Origin: [Phialemoniopsis] sp. UDSM-2020
Taxonomy: Eukaryota > Ascomycota > Sordariomycetes > Thyridiales > Thyridiaceae
Direction of reading: 5' to 3'
DNA length: 64,000 bases
Assembly: GCA_018873225.1 (NCBI GenBank)
Contig: JAEILZ010000003.1
Location: 4,030,001-4,094,000 of the forward strand
Shown: positions 48,939-60,353 of the stretch, piece after piece
Layout: each line of letters begins with the position of its first letter
Numbering within the stretch: the first letter of the stretch is position 1
Program-made: the position numbers and the translations under genes
Notes under the pieces: generated by a model
Seen by the model: only the letters and a program-made list of their open reading frames with translations
Told to the model about the DNA's origin: nothing
The model's database searches: none

Positions 48939-49574
48939 AAGCTCGCGCACGCGCGAAAAAAGACTCGGGCCATTGCTGTCATACTTGCCATGGAGAACGA
49001 CGTTTTGATTTGTCTTTTTTCCTCACTACATTTTCTTGCGATTGACGGAATTAGCGACTGGGATAAACAAAAAAGCAGAGAGCCAACAAAGTCGATTGAT
49101 TGTCCTTATTTGTCCGTTGTGTTTTTTCTTACATTTTCCTGTATCAATAGAGATCGAAACCAGAAAAGATCGAGAGACATGCGAGGAAGGGGATGGGATG
49201 CTGGAACAGCAGCCAGCACCCTGGGGTATCCTCATTGCTGGCGGAAAGGGAATGGGATCACTTGTCTCTTCCCGTCGTTCCCTTAGCCAGGGTTGGGAGA
49301 GACGGGTAGGGAGAGGTGGACAAATGTACATAGCATACCGCTTCATGGCTCTGAAGGGCGCTGATTACGGAGTTGAATGGATGAAATTACACTACAATCC
49401 ACCCTCTGATGATGTGTCTCTCTGTGCGAATATACATTGAGCAAGTGTTTGAAATCTTCTTCTGCATTATGCAATCTCTCAAGGCGAGCAGCTCTATGAT
49501 CTACATTATGCAATAGCCATCCATGTAGAGCCAGCACCGTCTAGATCTACTACATTGACTCTCGACAAAACATC
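48939..49574. other. Intergenic between convergent Sec7-PH gene and SRP72
   Basis: 636 bases of two facing 3' ends, with T-rich segments around 49012-49140. No gene seen. Confidence 0.5.
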
Positions 49575-51659
49575 TCATTTCTTGCCCTTCTTCTTCTTCT
49601 TGCCGCCGCTCGCGCCTCCCTGCGGCGCCTTCTCGACCCTGACCGACCCGGCGCCGCCCGCCAGCTCGAGCGTCTCCTCGTCCCTGGCGGCCGCGGCCAC
49701 GGGCATGCCGCCCTGCGTCGACTCGGCGGCGCGCTTCTTGCCCTTGCGGCCCTTGGGCCGGTACGAGCTGCGGTCGCGCAGCGGCAGCCACCGCTCCGGG
49801 TCCATCTTCTTGTTGGGGTCGTAGTCCTTGGGCAGCCTGCTCGGCCGCTTGCGCTTCTTCCTCGCGGGCTCCTCCGAGTCGGCGCCGGCGGGGCGCTTCT
49901 GGCCCGCTGCGGCGGCGGCAGGGGTAGCGTTCGCAGACGGGAGAGCGGCGACGCCCTTGGAGAGCAGGGCGTCGACGTCGATGTCCTTGGTGAGCTTCTC
50001 GACGGGCACGAGGGCCTTGAGGTGGGACTCGACCTTGGGGTAGTCCGAGGCGGCGAAAGACGCCACGAGGCCGGCGTGGGCGACCTTGTCGGACGGGTAT
50101 GACTCGGAGAGTTTCTCAAAGGCCGCGCCGGCCTTGGTCAGGTCGGATGGGTTGTGGGACCGCAACAGCTCGACGCCTGCCTCGCGGAGGAGCGAAGCAC
50201 CCGAGGTTCGTGAGCCCGTCTTCTCCTGCCAGTGCGCGACAGCACGCGCCAGCTCGCTCCGTACGGCATTGTGGCGGCCCTGCAGCTTGTACAGGCTGAC
50301 AGCCAAAGCTACCAGTCCTGGTGCAAAGCGGACGTCGGCGTGATCAGGAGTCGTCGCGGCCTCTAGGCGCTTGAAAAAGGCCTCGAGGAGGCTAATGGCG
50401 GGTCCAGGGTTCTTGGTCTGAATGTAGAGCTGGATGATAGTGAGGAGTAGTCCGACATCATCGGGGCGAGTTTCCAGCAAAGGCAAAATCCGTTCCAGAG
50501 CCCCCTTTCCAGTCTCGAGCTTGGCTTGCGCGGCGGCACATAGTACACCGAGGCTGGTGGTTGCCGGAGAGGTAGAGTCTCCTGCTTCCTTCCGTGCCGC
50601 GATCCTCTTTGATGTGTGCTTCTGAACACCCTTGAACTTCTGACACTGGAGCTCAATGACGTATTTGTTTCTCTGAACGATATCGGCCTGGTGCGCAAAG
50701 AACCTATCACTGCCAGATTGCGGTGTCTTTATTGACTCAGCGAGTCGCTGCACCATGTATGGGTTGGTCTCGTCACCAAGGATCAACGAGTTGAACTCAG
50801 CGACTGCTTTTGTTGAGCCTTCCGGGATCCTATCGATCATATTGTTAGCGCGCGTTTCCCAGCACAATTGTTGGTGCAGTTTCTTCGCAGCTACTTACTC
50901 AGATATGTCGATCGACTTCCGTATCTCCGCGGCCTCGCTCGTTTTGCCTTGCTGGGTGAGCACGAGTATGCGCTGGACCTTGATGGGCAACAATTCGGCC
51001 TTCTTGTCCTCCTCGCTGAGGTCCTCTGACGACTCGCACATGTGCTGAGCTCTCATGAGAAGAATGTCTGCCTGTTTGTACTCGCCCCGTCCCAGGTGCA
51101 CGCATGCGTAATTATAAGTAGTCTCGAACGCCAGCATGTCCTCGCGTTCCGACTCCAGAAGAGCAGGATCCGGGAGACCAGACCAGCCAAGCTGCGCGTG
51201 TGCGGCCAGCTGATTGATGCGCAGATCCGCCGACTCGTCCATTTCCAGAACCTCTGTGGTGTTTGCTGTGAGAGCCTGGTAAAGCTCGGCGGCCTCGGAG
51301 AAGCCATCGTCCCGATAGGCTGCCTGGGCGGCGAGATGTCGGAGGCCGCGGCTGCTCTTGGTCGCTTTTCGGCAGAGCGCTCTTGCTTCCTCTAGCTGGC
51401 CGGTCTTGTACAAGGCATAGGCGCGTTCGAGGATGCAGAAGTCGCCCTGGTCGGGGTGATCGGCGAGCACGCGCAGGGCGTCGTCGAAGCGGTCGAGCTT
51501 GAGGAGTGCGACGACCTTGGCCTGGCGCGCAGTAGCGAGGTCCTCGTCCCCGCGCGCCGCAGAGAGGGCGGCGTCGGCTACGCGAAGAGCCTCGCCATGG
51601 TCATCGATGGCTGACCGAGCCAGAAGGGAGTTGAGCGAGGCTACGGCGGTGGCGGCCAT
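49575..51659 (-). CDS. SRP72: Signal recognition particle subunit SRP72
   Basis: Part of the SRP that brings ribosomes making secretory proteins to the ER; it pairs with SRP68 and contacts the 7S RNA. Two exons (51659-50899, 50829-49575) give 671 residues, normal for the family. Residues 1-480 or so are helical TPR-like repeats (for example LERAYALYKTGQLEEARAL, cited as AYALYKTGQLEEA). An Ala/Pro linker follows, then the SRP72 RNA-binding signature KKRKRPSRLPKDYDPNKK next to MDPERWLPLRDRSSY, and a Lys-rich end (GGKKKKKGKK). The intron splits a Glu codon. The start gives MAATAVASLNSLL, typical of fungal orthologues. Confidence 0.96.
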
Positions 51660-52216
51660 GGTGAGGCTTGCGCTGAGGTGGGGGAGGCGTGGAGAGAGAG
51701 GGTAGTTGTCGGAGGATAAGGTTTACTGCTTGCAGCCCATGCCCCGCGCAAACGATTAGAAGTAATACAACACGGCAAGCGGGTAGAATCGAACGAGAGA
51801 GATAATTGATGCTCTTGCGAAGCTGCTCTCGTGCCTTCGGGGGTGGTGGTGAGCTGAACAGTGACAAGTGACGTTGCGAGGGGCAGTCTGGTAGCAGCGG
51901 GGCAGCCAGGTAGGTAATTTTCCTCGAAATAATGATTTTGTGGGGATTTGGTGATGGAGAAGCCACAACTCGACTCAACCCATACGTTAGTTACTTTGAA
52001 GACAAAATAAGCCAACCATGGGAGGGACGATCAATCAGAGCAATTCGTTCACCAAACAGCAGGATGAGCATGAAAACAGAAAAAAAATCAATTCGACGTA
52101 ACTGGCCAAGCGCTGACTGACCTGGTATAACCATCTTTACCTCATTGATATACATAATTACTTCTCATGCCTCATTATCGTTGCTCATCATATCACCCTT
52201 TTCCGTCCTAGTCTTG
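51660..52216. other. Intergenic, SRP72 promoter
   Basis: 557 bases holding the SRP72 promoter and the 3' end of the next minus-strand gene. No gene seen. Confidence 0.5.
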
Positions 52217-53195
52217 CTAGCGTTTGAAGAGTCCGAAAAACGTCCTTCGTTTCGGTTCAGGCTGCTGGTACGGTTTCAATGGGAAGATAGGGCGGACATT
52301 GTATTCATCAGAGCTCGTGTCATACTCGAGCCTTCTCCTCCACTTCCTCTCGGGAATCTCTCCCAGTTTGGTGCTGTCGGTTGCGATGGATATAATGGAT
52401 ATCCTGTGATGTGTCTCGCGTGACGATGACGACCTCCGAGCATCGTGTGACATGTCCTGAGCTTTAGGTGTTGGCGAGGTCTGACGTTCCTTTGAACTGT
52501 CCACCTTGGTCTTCGGTGTCGTCTCCGATGTCCGCTTCACTTTATCCCTAGACTTTGATTTGCCTTTACGGGCACCAGTGTTGGTCTTTGAGTTCTGTGT
52601 CTTGGAGGACGCCGCGCTTGACGTCGAGCTCGAACGGCTATGGCTCTTCTTCTTCTGAGGGGATGCCCTCGACGACGAAGTAGAACCAGATGACGACGAA
52701 GTGCCTCGCTTTGATGCCGTGCTGCCAAGTCTGTGCGAGAACTGGTCCATGGCGCGGACGGCATCGGCACGCGACGAGTTGGACAGAGTCATCAGTGATC
52801 TATAGTCCAGGGTGCTGACTGCGTCATGCCCCCTGCGAAAGTTCAAGAGGTTGGCAATGGTGTCTTTGAGCTTCTTGAGGATCCGGCGCAATGCCGACCT
52901 CGACCGGTCTATTACTTCATCAGTAAAAGATGTCCAGTCCAGCCATCAGACAGGGGTTTGCTGCAAGCTCACCATCACCCTTTTCAAACCGGCTGCCAGA
53001 CTCGCTGAGGCGAGACGAGTATGTCCTGTGAATCTTGCCGCGATCGGACCTGATCGATTTGCGCAATTGCGAGTGATCACTCCGGCTGTCGTCTGCTTCT
53101 TTCACGCCGTCCTTCGGCTTCTTGAACGACCTCAAGAGCTCCAAGCATCTCGAATAAGTGTCAAGCAGCGCAGCGACGTTGTCGCCGAGACCCAT
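52217..53195 (-). CDS. Conserved-looking Ser/Lys-rich protein, unknown function
   Basis: Not assigned to a known family. Two exons (53195-52973, 52908-52217) give 304 residues. The N-terminal 130 residues look folded and helical: MGLGDNVAALLDTYSRCLELL, cited as NVAALLDTYSRCLELL; then a basic stretch KSIRSDRGKIHRTYSSRLSESGSRF and RSRSALRRILKKLKDTIANLL, where the intron falls between KGD and RSRS. The next 130 residues are low-complexity Ser/Lys/Arg with many SRS and KSKS words. The end (RRTFFGLFKR) is basic and aromatic, and could contact a membrane. No signal peptide. The high sequence quality of the N-terminal helices across the splice site supports a real gene. Confidence 0.75.
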
Positions 53196-56100
53196 AATTG
53201 CGGTTTAGCGAGCCTGCATGTAATCATCAAGTCGGACCCTCGTTGTAGACCTCATGTGCAAGCAGCTGGAGGATCAGACTTCATTCAGCCTTGCAGTTCC
53301 CCGGGAGGGGTTCGGCCTGGCCAAGGCGAGACAAGGCGAGCTGCCTATCAGTGGTCGTCGACTACTGCACCTGTTCCAGGAAGCTAGGGCAAAATGGCTC
53401 AGGACTCAGCTTGCCGCCCGGTCCCCATGGCCGCCAGTGCGACCTCCAGTAGTAGCCCGGACCCTGGCCGGCAGCGCCCAATCGGTGCTCTTTCCACAGC
53501 CGCCGCAGACTCGTTCGTTGCCCCTGGTCCAATGGCGCACTGAATCCTGCAGCCAATGGAGGTCGCTGATTAGAGCACCTGCTCGCTGTGGTGCTCGTGA
53601 ACTACGTACACTGTCTCTGGATGCGCGCGCTCTCACCGCCGCTGCAACTCGCCCTCCAGCGTGGTGGTAGTCACAGGTGGAAAGGCGATACAGGCGGCCT
53701 CTCTCTCGGGGATCGACCGAGATTTACCGAAGATAGCGCTAGAGATATTGCTTTCCCCAAGTTTTGCAGCCACGCTATCCTCACCGAGTGGATAAGGCAT
53801 TGATGTACCACTATCGGCAGAGAAAAGCTCCCAGCTTCATCTCAGGGAGCGTGGCCGCGGGGACATTGAATGACAGCGTCAAAGTGGATACGGATGAGAC
53901 AGTGACACTGGGAGAGCCAACTCTCCATCTCAGCCTAGAGGCAAATACGACATGATAGCATGCCCAATGAGCATTGTCAATCCGATGAGAACAGAGTTGA
54001 GTCTTGACAGATCACTTTCTTCATTGACTGCCATACCTACTCCCCTTCCCGCTGCATGATCGCCCAGGTCAATCAATACCCTGTGCCCTCTGAAGAGGGT
54101 CTGCTGTAAATTGCTGCGCGGGCACTTGCACAACCCCAAGTGCCCCCAATGTGGGGGGAACCCACGGCAACTATTGTAGCGCAAACGGCGTTTGACAGCG
54201 GGCGCTACTTTAGACCGGCCTGTGAAAAAGCTCCAAACCTCATGTCTCAACTCTGCCACCACCACCACGGCTTCCCATCCCCTTCTAATAATTAAGGTGG
54301 ATGGCGGCGCACCCCCCAATGAGATGGGTGGATGGACGGGCGGACGGGCGCATGACGGTCAAACGCCGTTTCATTATGTAATGGGACCCTGAGTTGGGAT
54401 GGGAAAAACGACCCTCGTCCCGCGATCCGGCCCGCCACGAGCCACGGCCTTGGCGGGATATTCTTGATCGCTTCCAGAAACGGATGCGGCCCAGCCCTTT
54501 TCTTGACGATGTGTCAAATCTTGGATAAATGTCGGCACTGGTCGTCTCCTAGGGTTATGTCGGGTGCGCCGGGTCTTCACATGTAAAGGCGCCTCCACCC
54601 ATTGATGGGCTGTCCTCGAGGGTGCAGTTCCAAAAAGACTTCTGTCGGCTTATTAGACATGCAGAGTACAGACGGAGTACAGTCCCCAAATATTGGGCGA
54701 GCTTGTGCAACCGGCTTATCTGGGATGACTTGTCCCAGTCCCTGGCCTATCGCGTCCCGGATCGATGAGATAATGGCAAGGGGCAATACCGAATTCAGAA
54801 GCAAAAGAAAAACCGTTAGCACGGGACGGGGACGTGCATGATCATCAAACGGTCAGGATCAGGGGGTCCCAGGATCGCCGCCATTGATAAGTTGATTTGC
54901 CCAGGATGCCCTGCAGCCTCCTTCTCAATACTCTAGAACCTCCCAAGCCAGCCTACCGACGAAGTATGGTGTGCACAGCAGTTATCTACGCACGATCTGT
55001 GCGCTGTCGGTACTGCTCGCAACGAGCGACCCTCCTTGGTCGCCCGAGTCTGAGCGGTGAGGGTAGTGGTGTCTTCACAAGGTGCACGATTGCTGCGACG
55101 CACGATCAACAGGGTTGGGTTCCGGAGACATTTCGCGTGGCAACTGCATATGCGAAATCCTATTCGCCTTGCTTGCCTACCCTGTCCATGCCTGAGCCAT
55201 CGTCATGTTATCTCGCCATATGCGAGAGGATGATCTAAGCAGCGGCAGGCCCTACGCGGCCGCAGCACGCAAGCCAATCTGACAATGGCGACTGGCTGCT
55301 CTCTGCGCCGCAGGGCACACAGATAAGGACAGCTCGCGGTGGCGAGTAGGTAGCTCTTTTGCAGCATCGTATGGCCAGCGTGTCGATCAGCAGGTGCGGG
55401 CGGGAGGGTCTGAGACACCACAACCTGCGCTGCTGGGACAAAGGCGTGCCCGGCTGATCAATGTATGCGCGGCACCTGCAACGGGGGATCTTTAATGTCG
55501 ATGACCTTTCATGGGGTTGCTTTTCTGCTGCGATGAAGAGTGATTGTCGACGGGATCTCCATCCCGCGCCCGCGTTACCTACCCTTCAGAGCTGGAGTCA
55601 CTGCGTCCGTGACTTGATGCCCTGGCCCGTGCTGCGTTGCACAGCAGCGTAGGTACACAGATTCTCCCGTCAATTGAGTGAGCACTGGAGAGTGGGGGCT
55701 CACAAAAGCTGACGGCGTAGCCGTGGCAAGTTTTTGGTCGTTCTATTTCTGTGCAGCCGCTTGACGAGCCTTGTATGGGGGTTAAGATGTTCAGAGTGGT
55801 CGAGGAACGAAATCGACCAGAGAAAGGAGTGAGATATTGGGGGACAGCTATCCAGTGAAGATGGGTTTCGAGGCTCGATCTCCGGCCCATCTCATCTCGT
55901 CTTCTCACAAGCAACAGCAGGGGTCGACGAAGATGGGCGGTAGAAGGCTAGCATAGCCAGTCTGCCTGTCGCAGGCTTGCGCCTCTGGACGTGTCCCTCT
56001 TGGTCATCGTCACGTAAGATGGTGACATGTGTGTGTGCCGTTTCAAAGAGAGGTGGCCTCGTCTTGATTCAGCGCGTCTACCCTTTGCCGTCCGTTGTTG

Positions 56101-58048
56101 CAACGCCCTGGTCCAAAGAAGCAGGGACGCATGCTGCTCTGCAAGTAATTGAGGAAACGGGGGTTCACCGACAGCAGCGAATCAGACAGTGACATCCCAA
56201 TCCATCCGGGTATCTGTTATCTCTGGAGCCCCCACAAGCAAAGTGCTTGGCCCCCCGTCATCCATGTGGCTCGCCATGTCGCCGCCCACTTTTTCGGTCT
56301 TGCCCCTGTCCCTGCCGTTAAGCCTGTTGTACGGAATGTGTACATGTGTAACTAAAGGTGTACACCGACACTGAGGAGCATCGAGTTTGGTGAAGCTTGA
56401 AAAGCTGGAGTGAGTGAGCGCAGGGAGCCTCTTATCCTGCTTATGGTCGGATGGCCATCCGATGTGACGTGATTGAAAAAGGGGCCAAGCCAAGACTTGA
56501 TCTGTTGGTGCAGTGTTGGAGTTGTGATAGCAGTGAAGTCGGCCCATTGTAAGTCAGTCAAGTACATAAAGTACCAGACGCAGACGGAAGAAACGGAGCA
56601 GCGATACGGTTCGACAGTCTGCCAACAAGATGCCAACCCACGACCACCCACTTCCAGCTCCACTCCTGCCCCCAAGGTCAATCAATGTGCTCACTGGATT
56701 GTTAGTGCTTTGCCCAACACCTTCGGAAGTGAATATGTCTTTTACCGACGCAGCCCCAGGAATCTGCACTCTGTGCCACCCGGCGATCCTCTTCACCCCG
56801 GGAGGTACCAGAGATGGATAGACAGGGGAACACTGTCGACGGGGTTGAGGATTCACCATCCACTATGTACAAAGTAATTCTCCATCCACCGTTGAACTTT
56901 TCTCTCAAAGTTATGCGGGAACTTCCTCAAGATCCCGCAGTGGGTCTTTTGCGGTCCGCTCGTCCCTGCCCTACCAAACTAGAAGACTGCCACTGCCAGC
57001 ATGTACAAGTAATAAGACTGAAGTGACAACTTTAAAAAAGGTCTCCCCCCGTTTTGCCCTGCCGCCCGCTGGTATCTTTCGCTCGCTCGCCTGCCTGTCA
57101 AGGTGCCTGTGCCTGTGCAAGGGTTAGGAATTCCTTATCTTTGGATCTCCCTACCTCCAGTCTCTACCACTTCGACCTACCTACCTCCAGTCACAACTAC
57201 CAGGGCCCTTGGCACGCTGTTTTCCACCCTTTCCACCTCCAAATCCATTCTTATACTCCCTCCGTCGAATTCGTTCTCTTCTTCTTCCTCTCTACTTACA
57301 CGTTGATCTGCCTCCACTCACTCCTATTCGACCAACAGCTGCACACCTCCCTCCCTCCTTGGCCTGGTCTAACGTAGCGCCGGCAGTGAGTGAGGTTGGA
57401 CTTATCTTGCGCCACGGCGGGAACCGCAACGCTGACTTTCGAGGCCCCCCCCTACTCTTGGTGTTCCTGAGCCAGCCTAACTGCCAAGAGATCTGATTCA
57501 GCCCTCTACGCCGGTGATACCAGCTGGGTACTTCGCCGTATCAGTTGTCTGGTTACATGGTACTCATAACTTCAGCACGTCTTCCCCCTGCTTTCTGTGC
57601 TGATCAAGCCAGAAGGCTTGACTTATCTGGCCGAAGCTAGGCCGCCTGTCTTTGCCTGGTCGAGCACAAATAGTCCATGTGCCGTCCGTGAGTGCCTATC
57701 TCGAGCGCACACAGGATCTCAAGGCGGTCTTCCAGCCCGTTTTCAGTGTTACCACTGTCTGGTTTTTCCCAACCTGTGATTCTCTTCTCAATCTGGCTTG
57801 CTCTCGAAACTGTTCCATGGACGACTTCCAAGCGATCTCTGCGCGGATCCACTGTGCGCTGTGTCGTGTTCGATAGGACTGGCTGTGCCGGTTGCTTCGA
57901 GGACATCGTCAACCACACATATCTCCTTTCCCCTCAAGCTCAGCTATATATTCCCTGACAACGAACATCAAAATTAGCCAGATCCCGAGGAGGGTCGGAG
58001 GATTCCAGCAAACACCGCGGCAGGGAGCACGCGGCCTGCCGTAACCTG
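53196..58048. other. Long gene-poor stretch
   Basis: 4.85 kb in which no frame resembles a known protein and no frame can be extended by plausible splicing. From about 57110 to 57380 the plus strand is strongly CT-rich with a repeated TACCTCCAGTC word (two copies near 57150-57191), so transcription toward the 58049 gene probably starts there and leaves a leader of several hundred bases with short upstream frames. A degenerate TACGGAGTA-like site (GACGGAGTA) is near 54672. The remainder shows nothing I can name. Confidence 0.5.
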
Positions 58049-59554
58049 ATGTCCGTTTATTCCACACCTTCTCCGAGGCACAGCCCGCTTGATAGGGCAG
58101 AGTCTCCATTACCAGGTGGACAATGCCGCTTCATCCTTCTCGCCCCCGAGATCAGAGGTCAGCGGTGTGCATGTGTCAGTTTCCACCTGAACAAGACCAC
58201 ACCAAGTGCCACCTGTGACTGCGGCCACTTGGCTTGCTATCATGTCATGAACCCGGACTGTCCTTCCGACAAACAGGAGATTGAACTGTTGAGACAGAGA
58301 GTCCAGGTTCTGGAGGAAGAAAAATACGATCGAGACTTTATGAAAGAGCGGCTTCAAGCACTGGAGGAACAACAACATGGCAACCTGAACCTTCTAGTCC
58401 GTGTGAGCGAGCTGGAAGAGGCCATGGAGAGAAGTAAAGAGGAATTCAACCAGGAGATCAAGGCCAGCTATCGTAACTTGACCCGTGCATGGCACTCCAT
58501 TGGCGAATTAACCCAGCGGAACGAACGGCTGGAGAAACAAGTCCACGCAAACGAGGAGGAACAGCGAAGGCTGGTCCAGAGACAATTGGAACTTGTCGAC
58601 GTCGATATATCCTTGGAAGAACGAGTAGAAGAATTGGAGGAGATTCTAGACGACGATGCTGGAAAATCAGCATCTCATCGAGGACGGCCGCGCAGCAAGT
58701 CCGCGACCGATTCGAGCGCGGCCGGTGCGCCAATGATACCAGAGAGACGCAGAGAATCTTCCACCAATTCGGTATTGCTGGCAAGCCGTGGTTTCTTGTC
58801 GACTTCGACCACGATTCCAATCAGGGCGGCGCCAACTTCGGCCAGTATACCTGGCGGATCGTTCTCATGGACTGTCCATGTATCCCTGATGCCAACCGCC
58901 ACCCGGCCATTTCCATATGAACGGGACACAATTGCGTACAAAAGGTGCCTTTCGCGCGGGCTCCATCAGATGGTCGCCGTTACGGGTTATGATGCCCAGT
59001 CTTTTGTATCGGCCGTTTCCGAAGCGTTCAAGAGCTTGCTTCTAGGACGATCCTGGGCGCCGCTCCAGGCCGAGCTTTGCAATGCCGAGTCATTGCAGGG
59101 CCTTCCGATGCTCCGTCAGCTGGATGCATCCCTCATGGATCGCGAATATGACTTCGAATTCCTGCGCAACTACTGCGCTGTCCACGACACCAGGGGTAGG
59201 ATCGACTCGCTCTACATAGCACTGCGAGGCGAGACGCTTTCGTGGAATTTTCTCCGGCATGTACCCGTCTACATGCCCGGCCTCGAGGCTTGCTGGGCAT
59301 ACACGCCTTTACTCGATGGGAATGACCTCTTCGATGAAGACGACGAAGCTGGCAACGCGCCCCACCCAACTGCCGGCGAGATCCTCAAGGTATTACCGTC
59401 ATCACTCAAGCGTGCGGCTTCTGAGATGTCCCGCTCATCCAGTTTTGGATCCACAGTCACCGGAGTGCTGAACGAGGGCGAAGGCCCTTCGGCCAAGGCG
59501 CCCTGCCTCATTAACGTTGCTGAGGTTAGCAGCAGAAGGGCCGAAACCGTGTGA
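58049..59554 (+). CDS. Unknown protein with Cys/His cluster and coiled coil
   Basis: Not recognised. A single exon of 501 residues. Near the N-terminus is a compact metal-site-like cluster: C40-x-C42-x3-H46, then C56-x-C58-x-H60-x2-C63-x-H65 (CDCGHLACYH). This is followed by a long heptad-type coiled coil (about 75-215: ELLRQRVQVLEEEK, LEERVEELEEIL). After a Ser-rich linker (about 220-265) comes a likely folded domain (about 270-440) with Trp/Phe-rich segments (FSWTVHVSLMP, FEFLRNYC, GLEACWAYTPLLD). The C-terminus is acidic then Ser-rich. No signal peptide or membrane helix. The long CT-rich leader suggests tight control. A zinc-binding module is the simplest reading of the cluster, but its role is unknown. 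Confidence 0.8.
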   Translation: MSVYSTPSPRHSPLDRAESPLPGGQCRFILLAPEIRGQRCACVSFHLNKTTPSATCDCGHLACYHVMNPDCPSDKQEIELLRQRVQVLEEEKYDRDFMKERLQALEEQQHGNLNLLVRVSELEEAMERSKEEFNQEIKASYRNLTRAWHSIGELTQRNERLEKQVHANEEEQRRLVQRQLELVDVDISLEERVEELEEILDDDAGKSASHRGRPRSKSATDSSAAGAPMIPERRRESSTNSVLLASRGFLSTSTTIPIRAAPTSASIPGGSFSWTVHVSLMPTATRPFPYERDTIAYKRCLSRGLHQMVAVTGYDAQSFVSAVSEAFKSLLLGRSWAPLQAELCNAESLQGLPMLRQLDASLMDREYDFEFLRNYCAVHDTRGRIDSLYIALRGETLSWNFLRHVPVYMPGLEACWAYTPLLDGNDLFDEDDEAGNAPHPTAGEILKVLPSSLKRAASEMSRSSSFGSTVTGVLNEGEGPSAKAPCLINVAEVSSRRAETV

Positions 59555-60353
59555 GAACGCAATTATAGAAGATAACGTTGATGACTTTCTTTCGGCTTCT
59601 TTTCCACTTCACTTCGTGGCGTTTGTCGGTACAGGTAGACTTGGGTACAGGAGAAGAATAAACGGCGTTTTAGGAGCAAGAATGGGATGAAATTGGGGCC
59701 ACGATGACCACTTTTTGTAGGATGACAAGAGCTCCTCTTGCTCACAACATTACCATCGCTCGCTCACCTTTTTTTCTGTTGGTTTTCCATTGGTGTCTCT
59801 CGTTGAGCCTCGGCTGCGGAGTAGAGATGTAGTGTGTTATACGAGTCGAATTTCAGCCGTTGATAAAAGAAGTGTACCAATGATCGTTTTTTAAGAAGCT
59901 GCAGTGTTGATTGAGGATTCTAGGTGGGCGGGAAGTTATCGAGGCTGTCGGTCGTCACGGCTTTCCGTAAAGTAGCAATGCTGGGCAAAGCCAATCAGTT
60001 ATCTCACCCCACTAGTGGTGCCCCATTGGAGGACAAGCTTTGGTACATTCCTGCAACGGCGCGCCGCACTTGCGTCGAACTACTGAGGTTGGATCTCGAA
60101 TCCGACCGAGCCTTGCGCTCGCTCACCTCTGACAAAACCGTCACATTCTTACGAGAGAACACTTTCTCTCAGACGGGCCTGACTGCTTGACAAAGAATAA
60201 TAATTTCTCGGCTCAGACTATTGCCAATCACCACCTTATCACTTTCCAATTCCCACGCCATCTTACCCCAGCCCACGACACACATACACACTCGATCCAA
60301 CAACACTCGACACTTAAGTGAGGCGCGCTCGCAGCGTACGCTACCAGGTCACG
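59555..60353. other. Intergenic, NCBP3-like promoter
   Basis: 800 bases: the 3' UTR of the 501-residue gene and the promoter of the next. No gene seen. Confidence 0.5.

Noticed and set aside
53254..53670. 138-codon plus-strand frame after the unknown minus-strand gene
   Set aside because: Low-complexity Arg/Pro/Ala content without family resemblance or splice support.
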